Source: Aquicella lusitana
Lineage (GTDB): Bacteria; Pseudomonadota; Gammaproteobacteria; DSM-16500
Assembly: GCF_902459475.1 (NCBI RefSeq)
Contig: NZ_LR699115.1
Span: 62,001-126,000, forward strand
Reading direction: 5' to 3'
Length of the DNA: 64,000 nucleotides
Below are positions 47,985-58,414 of the stretch, one piece after another. Both the position numbers and the translations under genes were made by a program. How positions within the stretch are numbered: the first letter of the stretch is position 1; the number at the start of each line of letters is the position of its first letter. Under the pieces are notes generated by a model, which had not been told where the DNA came from, did not search any database, and saw only the letters and a list, made by a program, of their open reading frames with translations.

Positions 47985-48224
47985 ATGGCCAACATCAATG
48001 ATCCGAACTTAACACCCAAACAAAATCGTACGACTTCCATGATCGCCATTATTGTTGTGCTGATCATCATCGCTGTTTTGATTTACTACTTTACTTATAG
48101 GACACCAGCAGTGACTGAAACTGTTGTGCCACCTGTTCCTGCAACAGAACAGACAACCGGCAATGCGCCAGGTACAACGCCTGCCTCGCAACCCGTTACA
48201 GGCACCAGCAACAGAAGTTATTAA
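47985..48224 (+). CDS. One-helix membrane protein with Thr/Pro-rich tail
   Basis: 79 residues. A soluble N-terminal part (ANINDPNLTPKQNRT) is followed by a single membrane helix (SMIAIIVVLIIIAVLIYYF) and a tail rich in Thr, Pro and Ala (about residues 43-79) with no clear structure. AGGAGG precedes the ATG. Function unknown. Confidence 0.65.
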   Translation: MANINDPNLTPKQNRTTSMIAIIVVLIIIAVLIYYFTYRTPAVTETVVPPVPATEQTTGNAPGTTPASQPVTGTSNRSY

Positions 48225-48279
48225 GACACATAATGGGTCTTTTCATTATTTGTCTCGATGGTGGATCAAGGAGGAACAA

Positions 48280-48348
48280 TGACACTTGCTATTTTGTTCA
48301 TTTTACTCAATGGCGCTGACTACATTTATTCTTCCGCACATATTTAGT
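48280..48348 (+). CDS. Possible 22-residue hydrophobic microprotein
   Basis: MTLAILFILLNGADYIYSSAHI is 22 codons, behind GGAGGAACA, a nearly perfect Shine-Dalgarno with good spacing. The opening MTLA and a hydrophobic run recall DUF3309 microproteins (usually about 50 residues), so it may be a shortened or decayed member. Evidence is the ribosome site and composition only. Confidence 0.35.
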
Positions 48349-48423
48349 CGAAGTTGAGAAGCGCTTTGGTGGCGCCAAATGAGGAAAAAGAAATTGTGAG
48401 TTGATTCATTTTGATCGGATATA

Positions 48424-50634
48424 ATGATGAAAAAAATCAATCCCATCAATTATAAATTACTTCGCCCGCAAGTGGATCTTTCTCATTTAAATTTCAAAAC
48501 AACAGATGAAATGAATTCATTCACACATTTTGTGGGTCAGGAAAGGGCCTTGCATGCTATTCAATTTGGCGTGAACATCGAAAGCCACGGATATAATCTT
48601 TATGCGATGGGGCCCTCCGGTATAGGGAAACGTTCATTTGTACAAGCTATCTTGGAAGCGCATGCAAAGAAGTTGCCAGTGCCTTCTGACTGGTGTTATA
48701 TCCATAATTTCGCTATGCCTGATAAGCCCATCGCCTTGCAATTGCCGCCCGGTCTGGGTCGAGTTTTGCAGGAAGATATGAAAAGTTTTATACATGAGCT
48801 TGGTGCTAGCATTCTGGCTGTATTTGAGAGTGATGAGTATCATTCAGCGCTGATGAAGATTAACAAGTATTTTTCCAGAGAAAAAGAATCTAATTCCAAA
48901 GCAGAAAAAACGCCTTCTCTTTACAAAAAGAAACATAAAAGAGAAAAGAAATTACAATTAAAAATGGTTTCAATAGTTTTAAAACCTATTTTTAGCAAGC
49001 TTAAAAAAAAGTATAAGTCATTCCCTTCTGTTATCGCCTATCTGAATAATATTAAGCAAGATGTCATGGAGAATATTGCTGATTTTATCAGGCAGGATGA
49101 AAAAACCAATTTATATACTTTTACTTATGAAAATCCTGTTTTGACAAAATATAAAGTTAATCTGCTGGTGGATAATGCGGAGTTAAAATGTGCGCCGATT
49201 ATATTTGAAGAAGCTCCATCTTACTCCTCTTTGATTTGTCGCATAGAACATACTTCCGAGATGGGCGCGCTTGTCACCAATTTTACATTGATCCGTGCCG
49301 GTGATTTACATCGGGCAAATGGAGGTTATTTACTTGTAGAAGCCCGTAAATTAAAAGCTAACCGCGAGGCATGGGAAGCATTGAAATCAGCACTTTATTC
49401 CCAAGAGATTCGAATTAAGCCGCTTGAAAATGAATACGATTCCATTAAGCCAGTTTCACTGGAACCCATGTCCATTCCGTTAAAAATTAAAGTGATTTTG
49501 TTGGGTGACCGCAAAACCTACTACTCACTCTGCCAGCATGATCCTGATTTCACAGAACTCTTTAAAGTAGCTGTTGATTTCGATGAGCAGATAAAGCGTA
49601 ATAAAAAAAATACAAAACTCTACGCCAAACTGATCGCAACGATCGTCAAACAAAAGAAGCTACGCCCATTTCACATTTCAGCTGTTGCGGCCGTGATCGA
49701 TTACAGTTCTCGTCTGGCTGAAGATGTTGAGAAATTATCAACTCATATACGTGACATTGAAGACTTGTTGCTGGAGTCTGATTATTACGCAGGTGTCGCA
49801 CGCAAAAAAATGGTAAAAGAAGCACATATAAAACAGGCCATTCAGGCACAGATCCACCGAATGGATCGAACAAGACAGCTTTATTACGAAGACATTCTAC
49901 GAAATTTCATTATTATCAAAACAGAGGGCTCAGCCATTGGCCAGGCAAATTGCCTGTCGGTTAGAAGAGTAGGAAATTTTTCTTATGGTCATCCTACACG
50001 TGTGACAGCCAGAGTGCGGCTAGGGAAAGGCAAGTTAATTGATATTCAACGTGAAATCAAAATGGCGGGTCCTATCCATTCTAAAGCAGGTCTCATTATT
50101 GCTAATTTTCTTGCAAGTCGATTTAATCAGGACCTGCCTTTTTCGCTTTCAGTTAGTCTGGCGTTTGAACAGATTTACTGCTGGACGGATGGCGACAGTG
50201 CCTCTGTGGGCGAACTCTGCGCCTTGCTCTCGGCGCTTGCTGAAATTCCTCTCCTTCAATCTCTTGCCGTGTCGGGATCAATAGATCAATACGGAGAGGT
50301 ACAGGCTATAGGTGGTGTAAATGAAAAGATTGAAGGATTTTTTGATGTTTGCAAGGCAAGAGGACTAAGCGGCAAGCAAGGTGTCATCATCCCAGCTGTT
50401 AATATCAAAAATTTAATGCTGAGAGAAGATGTAGTTGACGCGGCAAGATTAAAAAAATTCTTTATTTATCCCATTGAAACCATTGATGACGCTATTTCAT
50501 TACTGACGGGATTGCCGGCAGGTAAGCGGGAAAAGCGCGGTAATTTTCCAAAAGACAGTGTTTACTTCAAAATAGAAGAACGTTTAAAAGAATACAGCAA
50601 GACGCGAATAAAAAGCAGATTGATCGAAAAATAA
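48424..50634 (+). CDS. Lon-like ATP-dependent protease (AAA + Lon C-terminal domain)
   Basis: 736 residues. An N-terminal AAA part has Walker A MGPSGIGKRS; HRANGGYLLVEARKLKANREAWEALKSAL is the typical second ATPase block of the LonB-like (YcbZ) group. The C-terminal serine-lysine protease domain has S592 in DGDSASVGE and K635 in GGVNEKIEG, the expected catalytic dyad. A basic insert (about residues 155-185, rich in Lys) lies between the motifs. It degrades unknown substrates; these proteins are linked to stress response. It is a single-gene unit. Confidence 0.88.
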   Translation: MMKKINPINYKLLRPQVDLSHLNFKTTDEMNSFTHFVGQERALHAIQFGVNIESHGYNLYAMGPSGIGKRSFVQAILEAHAKKLPVPSDWCYIHNFAMPDKPIALQLPPGLGRVLQEDMKSFIHELGASILAVFESDEYHSALMKINKYFSREKESNSKAEKTPSLYKKKHKREKKLQLKMVSIVLKPIFSKLKKKYKSFPSVIAYLNNIKQDVMENIADFIRQDEKTNLYTFTYENPVLTKYKVNLLVDNAELKCAPIIFEEAPSYSSLICRIEHTSEMGALVTNFTLIRAGDLHRANGGYLLVEARKLKANREAWEALKSALYSQEIRIKPLENEYDSIKPVSLEPMSIPLKIKVILLGDRKTYYSLCQHDPDFTELFKVAVDFDEQIKRNKKNTKLYAKLIATIVKQKKLRPFHISAVAAVIDYSSRLAEDVEKLSTHIRDIEDLLLESDYYAGVARKKMVKEAHIKQAIQAQIHRMDRTRQLYYEDILRNFIIIKTEGSAIGQANCLSVRRVGNFSYGHPTRVTARVRLGKGKLIDIQREIKMAGPIHSKAGLIIANFLASRFNQDLPFSLSVSLAFEQIYCWTDGDSASVGELCALLSALAEIPLLQSLAVSGSIDQYGEVQAIGGVNEKIEGFFDVCKARGLSGKQGVIIPAVNIKNLMLREDVVDAARLKKFFIYPIETIDDAISLLTGLPAGKREKRGNFPKDSVYFKIEERLKEYSKTRIKSRLIEK

Positions 50635-50719
50635 ATTTCAAGATTCAGATTCATTTGCTGACTATGATTGGCCTGAGCGAAAAAATTTTAGGAATGAATT
50701 TAGTCATGTAAAACAACAC

Positions 50720-50744
50720 GGGAGAGGCCATAGCTGTCTCTCCC
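50720..50744. terminator. Hairpin after the Lon-like gene
   Basis: GGGAGAG (50720-50726) pairs with CTCTCCC (50738-50744). It lies between convergent genes; T-runs are weak on both strands. Confidence 0.5.
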
Positions 50745-50762
50745 ATGCATTATATTGCTTAT

Positions 50763-50900
50763 TTAAAATTTCTTTTGCTTTTCTTGCTCTTGATGACCCG
50801 GGCGGCGCTGTTGTTCCTGGCCTCCGCCTGGACGGCGTTCTTGTTCATGCCCCGGTCGGCGTTCCTGTTCCTTGCGTTGCTTATCTTGTTCATGGCTCAT
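50763..50900 (-). CDS. Small repetitive hydrophilic protein (Gln/Glu/Arg/Pro-rich)
   Basis: 45 residues from the ATG at 50900, with AAGGAG well placed upstream. The sequence is an imperfect repeat of QERRPGHE / QERRPGGGQ / QQRRPGHQ within a polar frame, and contains no hydrophobic core. It is probably disordered. Function unknown; such small polar proteins are seen in stress-related contexts, which is only analogy. Confidence 0.6.
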   Translation of the reverse strand: MSHEQDKQRKEQERRPGHEQERRPGGGQEQQRRPGHQEQEKQKKF

Positions 50901-51153
50901 ATCTGTTCTCCTTGATAAATGGTGGGATTGAGCTGATGATTTTAGCGCGTATTGCATCCTTACAATCGTGAAAATGTATTGTTGTTATATTTTTAATTAT
51001 AATTTTTTTCCACACTAAAATATATAGGGATAAATCCTATTGATCAATATATCTATAATTTAAATCATTATCTTAATTTAATACATTGATTAACATTATA
51101 AATTCAAATGATAAACAATGAATTTAATTTGTAACGAAATTATCCATTTTTAG

Positions 51154-51915
51154 CTAAGCGGGCATAACAAGTTCAGGTCTGTATTCGAAATGCATTGTGT
51201 CGTAAAAAAACCATCTTCCTCCCCAAAAAAAACCTTCTTTTTCGAAGATTTCTACAATCCTCAATGGAATGCGGTTGCGATACCCTATCTCAGTGATAGA
51301 CCGTTTTAATCTTCGCACATCCCATAACCAATAATTGGAATAAGACGAATTAATATCAATCGCAATTCCAAAACTATGAGAACTTAAATAACTTTGTCCC
51401 GCTACTTTGCGCCAATAAAAACTTCCGGCCGGATTTGCAAGATATTTGTAATAAGAGGGAGGTAGTTTTTCCAGTTCGGCTGAAATGCGACGTAATTTTT
51501 TATCAACCCCATTGACGGTAGTGACTTTGAGCGGATAGCGTTTACCAAACACGTTAGGCATCCAGTAAATGGTCACAAGTTTTTTGTTTACTTCAACCGA
51601 AGACTTGCCATACATTTTTTTAAAAAATGATTCATAGGAATCTTTTAAGACATCTTCTTTGGAGATACTACCATAGGAGTAGTCCACCCCATAAAATAAA
51701 CCTACAAGGTAGTCAAGCAGTGGGACGTTTCCTCGTATGGGTGTGCGCGTTCCATCTTTCCAGGCAATATAGTTCCATGTGATTTTGTCTATGCTGTCAG
51801 GATAAGACGCATGCAATCGTTTAAACACATCTTGCGATTCCCCATAAGCGCTGACGCCAAAACAAAGCAGGAAAACGAACAGTAGAAAAGCGATTAGCCC
51901 ATTGTTTTTGACCAT
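51154..51915 (-). CDS. Exported M15-family peptidase
   Basis: 253 residues. Signal peptide ending near residue 25 (FLLCFGVSAYG). The zinc site is typical of the D-Ala-D-Ala carboxypeptidase (M15) family: SSHSFGIAIDINSS and WGGRWFFYDTMHFEYRPEL. It would cut peptide stems of peptidoglycan or similar D-amino-acid peptides in the periplasm. Confidence 0.85.
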   Translation of the reverse strand: MVKNNGLIAFLLFVFLLCFGVSAYGESQDVFKRLHASYPDSIDKITWNYIAWKDGTRTPIRGNVPLLDYLVGLFYGVDYSYGSISKEDVLKDSYESFFKKMYGKSSVEVNKKLVTIYWMPNVFGKRYPLKVTTVNGVDKKLRRISAELEKLPPSYYKYLANPAGSFYWRKVAGQSYLSSHSFGIAIDINSSYSNYWLWDVRRLKRSITEIGYRNRIPLRIVEIFEKEGFFWGGRWFFYDTMHFEYRPELVMPA

Positions 51916-52017
51916 TCTATTGACCTTAAGCTTCCGTTCAAGCCCGTATTATAGTCTGTGTCATACATTGAGAAAAGAGCGATTCTCAAAGAATGTTGCA
52001 GTTAAAAAAGCGTATTT

Positions 52018-55000
52018 TTAGGAGGAGATAACACCGTTTAGCAAAGTAAGTTTTTTCCCGGAAGTCGCTGGGATGCGTGGGCCGGGTAAAACGATACCGG
52101 CTAGATTGAGCGGATCCACAGCATAAAACTCGGTGATTTCATCGCACGGGTTTTGTTTTTTAATCGCACGTAATGAATCTACGGCGTAAGGCAATGCAAA
52201 TTGTTCGCCTAGAAAACCATCTACAAAACGGCCGCCTCTGATGTCTCCACGGGCTTCCATTCGCCTGAACATGTTGAGCAAGTCGCGCCAGCGGGGACTA
52301 TTTTTTTCTCTCACAATCAAATCACGAAAGACGACGCCATAGCGTTTGAGCAGCATCCAGCAGGCGGCTTCAAGTTGTTCTGGTTCTGGGGCGGGTTCAT
52401 GGCCATAGAGTAGCGACCATCGTCCGGAGCTAAATCGTGTCTGGATGCGTCTGCGCCTTTTATCCGATCGACGACGTGGATCAATTAAGGCGCGCAGGTT
52501 ATCAAACCCATCTGCTGTGACAAGTCCTGCAGTGACCAATTCCCACAAGCCTGTTTCAATTTCCGCTTTAAGTTTGTTAACGCCCCGTGCAATGTCAGTA
52601 AAAAAAGAGGCCCCGCGTTGTTTGAGATAGTTATAAATGCTTTTTGCAGCATGGCTTAATCTAGCCAGATTTTCCTCATGATAAACAGGGCCGGCCATCC
52701 AGTCTGCTTCTTCTCTGATAAAGAAGGTGATAGGCGCTACACTGGTCGGCATAATGCGTTTTGTGTTTCGAGGTAACGCATCGTTACTGGTCATGACAGA
52801 TTCAGGTTCGGTGACAGCAGCGTGTGGCGACAGACGGCCCCAACCTACTGCGCCAGTTAAGCACAAACGATCCAGCATATCCCGGTCATAGTCTTTGATC
52901 CTTTTTGCAAAAATCTGTTGTTCCCAGGCATTCGCTGGTATTTCAAAACCTTGCAGCTGTTTGATGACCTCGAGCAAGCCCTGTTCGCCGCTCAAGCGGG
53001 TTTCAGGCGCCAAGTGTTGCCACTTCAATAACCAGCGCATGAATTCGGCCGCAGACACCGGCTGAATTTCCCTGTGAAGCCTACCCAGTGTCATGCGATG
53101 GATGCGGGCAAGCAATCTTCTTTCACACCATTCCGTCTCGCCTCGCGCAGGCGTTCTGAAATGGCCTCTTAATATCAAGCCACTTGATTCCAGTTTTAGC
53201 AGTGCCTGTTCGATACTGCTCACATCCAGGGAGAGTAATTTATTCAACTCATAGCAAGTAGTGGGACCTAAATGTTGCATCCATCCCCGCACCATACGCT
53301 CAATCGCTGTGTCACGATCGGGTACATCTTGCGCAAAATCATTGCTTAAGCCGGGGAGCGTCGCGTGAGTATAAATGGCAGTAAAGACTTTTATTTTTTC
53401 AACAGCTATCCAGTGAGGTTGGTCGTTTATTTTTGCAATACCCGCTCGTCCTGCTGTTACCAGCTCAGCGAAAAAATCGGACTAGCCAGTCAGGGGACGC
53501 TCCGTAAAAGTATCAGGTTGGGGAAAAGCAATAAGGGTTTGTAACAGATCATGTAATTCATCCGCATTTCTAATATCAGGCCAGACTTCGCGCTGCACCT
53601 CATCAATGGCGGCTTGGTCTAGCTTGCCTGCTTCCTGCAAAACTGATTCGGGCAGTATTCGGCGCATTTCTACGGCTCGCGCTCTTCTTTCTTCAAGTGG
53701 CGCGTCATCCAGAAAAGCGTAGGGATTTGCGTTTAAAATTTCATGCGAGAATGGCGAGGGAACAGGCGTGTCAATAGCAAGACACTGGATGGAGCCATTT
53801 CCGATGCCATTTAACACGGAAAGGAAACCATCCAGATCAAGTGCTTCCGTTAATGTGTCTTTTATTGCTTCATTGATCAGTGGATGATCTGGCAGCTCAA
53901 TGTCGCGTCCGCCTAGATTATCCTGGCACGCTGCTGCATCAGGGAAAACAGCAGCAAGCAGATCATCGGAAAGCATGCGTTGTATATTGGGCGGTATTTT
54001 TTTTCCGTAACGAAACCGCACCAACGCAAGCGATCGCGTTGCTGTCCAGCGCCAGCGGGTAGTGAAAAGCGGCGCCTGTAAAACTGCCTGAGTAAGGACT
54101 TCTTTAGTGGAATGCGGATGAAGAAATTGAAAGACATCTGTTAACGGGAAGCTGTGCTGCTCTGCTAATGCGATATTCAAGCCATTATCAGTTGCTGCCG
54201 CTTGCAGTTCAAAATTAAACGAGCGGCAAAACCGTTTCCGCAAAGCCAGCCCCCAAGCTTTGTTGATGCGAGCACCAAATGGAGCATGAATGATGAGTTG
54301 CATGCCGCCGCCTTCATCAAAAAAACGTTCGGCAATCACTGTCTGTTGCGTAGGGACGGCGCCAAGTATGGCCCGCCCTTGTACTAAATAGTCGATTAAT
54401 TGCTCTGCGCCCGCTGTATCCAGCCCACAATGCTTTTTTAACCACGCAATCGCTGCGGAACTTTTGGGATGCTTTTTTATGTCTTCATGCGATATCTCAG
54501 CATTCGGCAGTCTATCGTTTAATTTTTGGCGCAAATCAGAAACATACCATGAAAGCTCATCCGTTCTTGCTGGCGCTTCGCCACGCCAGAAAGGAACGCT
54601 GGGTGGCGCGCCGTGTGCATTTTCAACAAGAACACGGCCCGCCGCGCTTTCGATGCGCTTAATTTGCCACGAGGTGGTGCCGAGTAAAATAATATCGCCG
54701 CGGTTGCTTTCAACGGCAAAGTCTTCATCTAGCGTGCCTACCATCACGTTATTGGGTTCGGCAATCACGGTAAACAAACCGTTTTCAGGAATCGCGCCGC
54801 CGTTCATGATGGCGGTCATGCGAATACCGCGACGCGGTTTCACTAATCCATTCACACGGTCGCGAAACAAATAGGCACCATAACGCCCGCGCGAACCTGC
54901 TACGCCTTCAGAAAGCATTTCCAAAACCGTATTAAATGTGTCCCGGGATAAATTTCTGTAAGGATAGGCTCGGCGAGTTAGTTCAAACAAATCCTTTTCA

Positions 55001-56286
55001 CGCCATTCACCCGTAGCGCAAATAGCAATGATTTGCTGGGTCAGGACGTCGATAGGCTGCTCAGGGATAATCAGTCGATCAAGATCGCCTTGTTGGATCG
55101 CGTATAGCAGGGCAGCGCATTCCATAAGCTCGTCGCGCGTGGTGACAAAAAAGCGTCCCCGGGATATAGCACCATGCCAGTGTCCTGCACGGCCAACACG
55201 TTGCAGAGCAATGGCAATCGCGCGCGGCGAACCAATCTGGCAAACCAGATCTACCGTGCCTATATCAATCCCTAATTCCAGCGAGGCTGTAGCGACTAAT
55301 ACTTTCAATTCGCCTTGTTTTAGTTTTGATTCCACTGTATGCCGTATTTTGCGTGAAAGGCTACCATGATGTGCTGCGACCTGATCATCGCCCAGACGTT
55401 CAGCCAGGTGATGTGCTATACGCTCAGACAATCGGCGTGTATTAACAAACACCAGGGTGGACCGATTTTGTTTGGCTAATTCTGCTATTCGGTCATAAAT
55501 TTCGTCCCACATTTCATTGGAAGCAACGGCGCCAAGTTCACTGACAGGTGTTTCAATCGCTAATTCCAGATGTCTTGCGTGTCCTATATTGACTATTTGC
55601 GGCAAGGGACGCTTAGATCCTGCAAGAAAGCGGGCAACGAGTTCAATGGGTTTCTGTGTAGCGGAAAGTCCGATCCGCACAGGTGAGTACTGTATTAGCG
55701 CATCAAGGCGTTCAAGTGACAGAGCAAGATGCGAGCCGCGCTTGTTATTGGCGAGCGCATGAATTTCATCCACAATGACGGTTTTTATATCCGATAGCAT
55801 GGCGCGGCTTTTTTCTGCGGTAAGCAGAATATAAAGTGATTCAGGCGTGGTTACTAGAATATGCGGCGGTTTTTTAAGCATGGTTTGTCGGTCACGTGGC
55901 AGTGTGTCGCCAGTGCGCAGTGCAATCCGGATTTCCTGCATGTTAAATCCGCGCTCCTCGGCCAGCTTGCGAATTTGGTTTAAGGGCGCCATGAGATTTT
56001 TTTGTATATCATTACTTAGCGCTTTGAGCGGTGAAATATAGATGACTTGCGTTTGCTCCGGCAGATTTCCTGATAACGACTGCCGTACCAGACGATCAAT
56101 ACATGCCAGGAAGGCAGCAAGGGTTTTGCCCGAGCCTGTTGGAGCGGAAATCAGGGTTGTTCTGCCTGCCAGAATATGCGGCCAGCCGTGCTGTTGCGGT
56201 TCAGTAGGCCATCCTATTTCGCTGGTAAACCAATCGCGCACCAGTGGGTGCGCCCAGTCAAGGCTTTCTGTTTTATTGGGAAGCAT
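52018..56286 (-). pseudogene. lhr: Lhr-type DNA/RNA helicase, split by one in-frame TAG
   Basis: On the minus strand the reading frame from 56286 runs 934 residues to a TAG at 53484-53482 and then continues in the same frame, through SDFFAELVTAGRAGI, for 62 codons to an ATG at 53295 and on to 52018. The total of 1422 codons equals full-length Lhr. The first part has the helicase core: APTGSGKTLAAF, VDEIHALA, SLELGIDIGTVD and RVGRAGHWH. The second has the Lhr C-terminal part (EWCERRLLARIHRMTLGRL, RWLLKWQHLAP, LDRLCLTGAVGWGRLS). The stop stands where homologues usually carry a Trp-like residue (TGG to TAG). Possible outcomes are loss, read-through or two separate proteins; the 425-residue second half lacks a good ribosome site. 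Confidence 0.85.
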
Positions 56287-56578
56287 GCGCGTTCGTATGT
56301 CATGGATGCAGTATTATGGAAATTATACACTAATAATAAAAAGGATCATCAAATGATCAGCTTGGTAATAAAATATTTAAAATCAAAAAGATAATAATAT
56401 GGGGCTGTTATCAATGCTTGTTTAGGACACGGTGGCAAGCATTCTGCAGCATCCACCAAGCTTTTTTATTTAATGAATGCAAGCTGATTTTTTAGGAAAA
56501 AAGCCAGACTTAGTTCACCGATCAGGCATGTTATACTGATAACTTAATACATGTTGTGTGAATCCTACAGGAAGTACC

Positions 56579-57435
56579 ATGTGCCGTTTTATTGCTTACA
56601 TCGGCAACCCGCTAGTTCTGGATGAAGTGCTGTTTAAGCCGGATCACTCGCTTATAAAACAAAGCACGCACGCGCTTGAAATGAAGGAGCCGCTGAATGG
56701 TGATGGTTTCGGTTTGGGCTGGTATGCGCAGGATATTGATTTTACCCCTGGTGTTTTTAAGTCTATACAGCCAGCCTGGAATGACTTGAATCTGAAACAT
56801 TTGGCTGCAAAATTACGATCAAACTGTTTTTTTGCGCATGTACGCTCTGCGACCCGGGGCTATGTATCGCAATTTAACTGCCATCCATTCAACTATGATC
56901 AATATCTCTTTATGCACAATGGCGATATAGGAGGCTTTGAAAAAATTAAGCGTTTTCTGCGCCGTAAGTTATCAGACGATATCTATAACTGGGTTCAAGG
57001 CCAGACTGATTCAGAACACTTATTCGCGTTATTTCTGGAATTATTTAAACAGGAAAAACTGCATTTTAATGCAGAAAACACGGCCAGACTATTTTTAGCC
57101 ACCCTACGTGAAATTAAAAAATAAAAGATCTTCACCAGTGTTACTCTGCTTCACGAATTAATGCAGTTGTGACCAATGGAAAAAGCATGGTTGCGATCAG
57201 ATATAATTCGGATGCTAACGAAAAGCCTGCAACCCTTTATTATGCCACTGGTTCGCGATATGAGTATCATGATGGAGCATGCCATATCAGTCAGGATGAG
57301 AAAGGCAAGATTGGAGTTGTATTAGTGGCGTCTGAGCGTTTAACTAGTTATCAGGCGGAGTGGCACGAAATACCGCCCAACCATATGCTTTTGGTACATG
57401 ATGATTTTTCAGTTTTATTGCGCACAATAGAATAA
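56579..57435 (+). pseudogene. Class II glutamine amidotransferase, frameshifted in an A-run
   Basis: The ATG at 56579 gives MCRFIAYIGNP, whose Cys2 is the nucleophile of Ntn amidotransferases; AGGAAG precedes it. Further family blocks are NGDGFGLGWYA, FFAHVRSATRGYVSQFNCHPF, FMHNGDI and TDSEHLF. The frame ends at 57122-57124 after REIKK. In the next frame, continuing from 57124 (KDLHQCYSASRINAVVTNG), the protein resumes to 57435 with LVASERL and WHEIPPNHMLLVHDD, the usual C-terminal end. One more A in the six-base run would join both parts into about 285 residues, EgtC-like in size. It was probably one gene. Confidence 0.8.
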
Positions 57436-57442
57436 TAACTGG

Positions 57443-57454
57443 CTCTGTACAGAG
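57443..57454. repeat. 12-bp palindrome CTCTGTACAGAG (copy 2)
   Basis: Same palindrome as at 47835-47846, here just after the amidotransferase remnant. Confidence 0.6.
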
Positions 57455-57471
57455 AATAACTGGTATTGCTT

Positions 57472-57858
57472 TTATTTCATTTCCTTACAAGCACCCGCGA
57501 CGATTCGCTTGGTATTCTCATCTGTGGCGTAATTGCCTGACGCAATTCCTTTCATGTAGGTAACGACGACGGGTAGGTTTTCTCGCGAATAGGTGCAGAT
57601 ACGCGACACCGATGAGGTTGTTCCTCCAGGAGCCTGCTGAGTGAAAGTGACCTGACAATTGCCGGCTGCATCAAACCCTAAGATTTTGTAAGTGATAGTG
57701 ATTCCACCCAGGTTGGCACCGGTTATCTCATGTGTAGAAGGCGTGCAATTCTGCAAACTGTTAGCGTAGGTGTTCCAGTCACTTGGTTCGGCTAAACAGA
57801 TTGGATGCATCATCATGAGGCTAAATAGCAAGGCAATTTTACCTGCTGGTGTTTTCAT
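57472..57858 (-). CDS. Secreted hypothetical protein
   Basis: 128 residues. Signal peptide MKTPAGKIALLFSLMMMHPICLA, mature part of about 105 residues with four cysteines (near residues 38, 68, 87, 124), enough for two disulfides. No family recognised. The secreted protein at 42689 has similar size but no visible sequence likeness. Confidence 0.65.
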   Translation of the reverse strand: MKTPAGKIALLFSLMMMHPICLAEPSDWNTYANSLQNCTPSTHEITGANLGGITITYKILGFDAAGNCQVTFTQQAPGGTTSSVSRICTYSRENLPVVVTYMKGIASGNYATDENTKRIVAGACKEMK

Positions 57859-58104
57859 AGCGCTTTGCTCCTCGTCATGAGAAACGTGTTATTTTTATTA
57901 TAACGCATATGGAGCTGGCAAATTCAATTCAGTGCTTAGCGGCCATGTTTTTTCAAGTTAATTAGTAGGTTAACGTTAAAATTGTTATTCTGAGGGTTAA
58001 ATCACAGGTGGAGAAGGAAAAATACCTTTCCTTATTTACTCCTAATCGCATCAAGTGTCGCTTCAACAGGACAGCTAACATGACTGTTATTCGAAAGGAT
58101 TTAA

Positions 58105-58317
58105 ACGTGCTTTATTATCACTGCGGAAGTTAAACTTGATAAACATAAAAAATTAAAAAAATTGCTATCAAAGTCAGAGAAAGAAGCACAGCTTCAAAAA
58201 AAATTGTTACTGCGTCAAGCCAAGAAAAAGAAGAAAAAACGAGGGCACTTTTATAAAAAATTTAAAATGGACTGGCCATTGGGAAATATCATGATATTCT
58301 ACAAAGGCTATTCTTAA
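58105..58317 (+). other. Open lysine-rich frame without a start codon
   Basis: Seventy codons in one frame end with TAA at 58315-58317: HKKLKKLLSKSEKEAQLQKK and a following AKKKKKKRGHFYKKF. There is no ATG in the first forty codons. A short frame starting ATG at 58080 (MTVIRKDLNVLYY) lies in another frame. This could be a decayed or frameshifted small basic protein, or chance in A-rich sequence. The stretch 57859-58354 otherwise holds nothing I can support. Confidence 0.25.
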
Positions 58318-58354
58318 ATAATGGACTTTGGCCGTTTGACAGATTCACGAATTT

Positions 58355-58414
58355 GTCATCCTGAGCGCAGCGAAGGATTTCCTCTTGTGCATATAGAGAT
58401 CCTTCGCTGCGCTC
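58355..58414. repeat. Palindromic repeat, left part, interrupted by the IS
   Basis: GTCATCCTGAGCGCAGCGAA and GGAT (58355-58378), a 20-base loop, then ATCCTTCGCTGCGCTC (58399-58414). The remaining AGGATGAC of the second arm lies at 59672-59679 on the other side of the insertion sequence. Rejoined, the arms form a perfect 24-bp hairpin. Confidence 0.85.
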
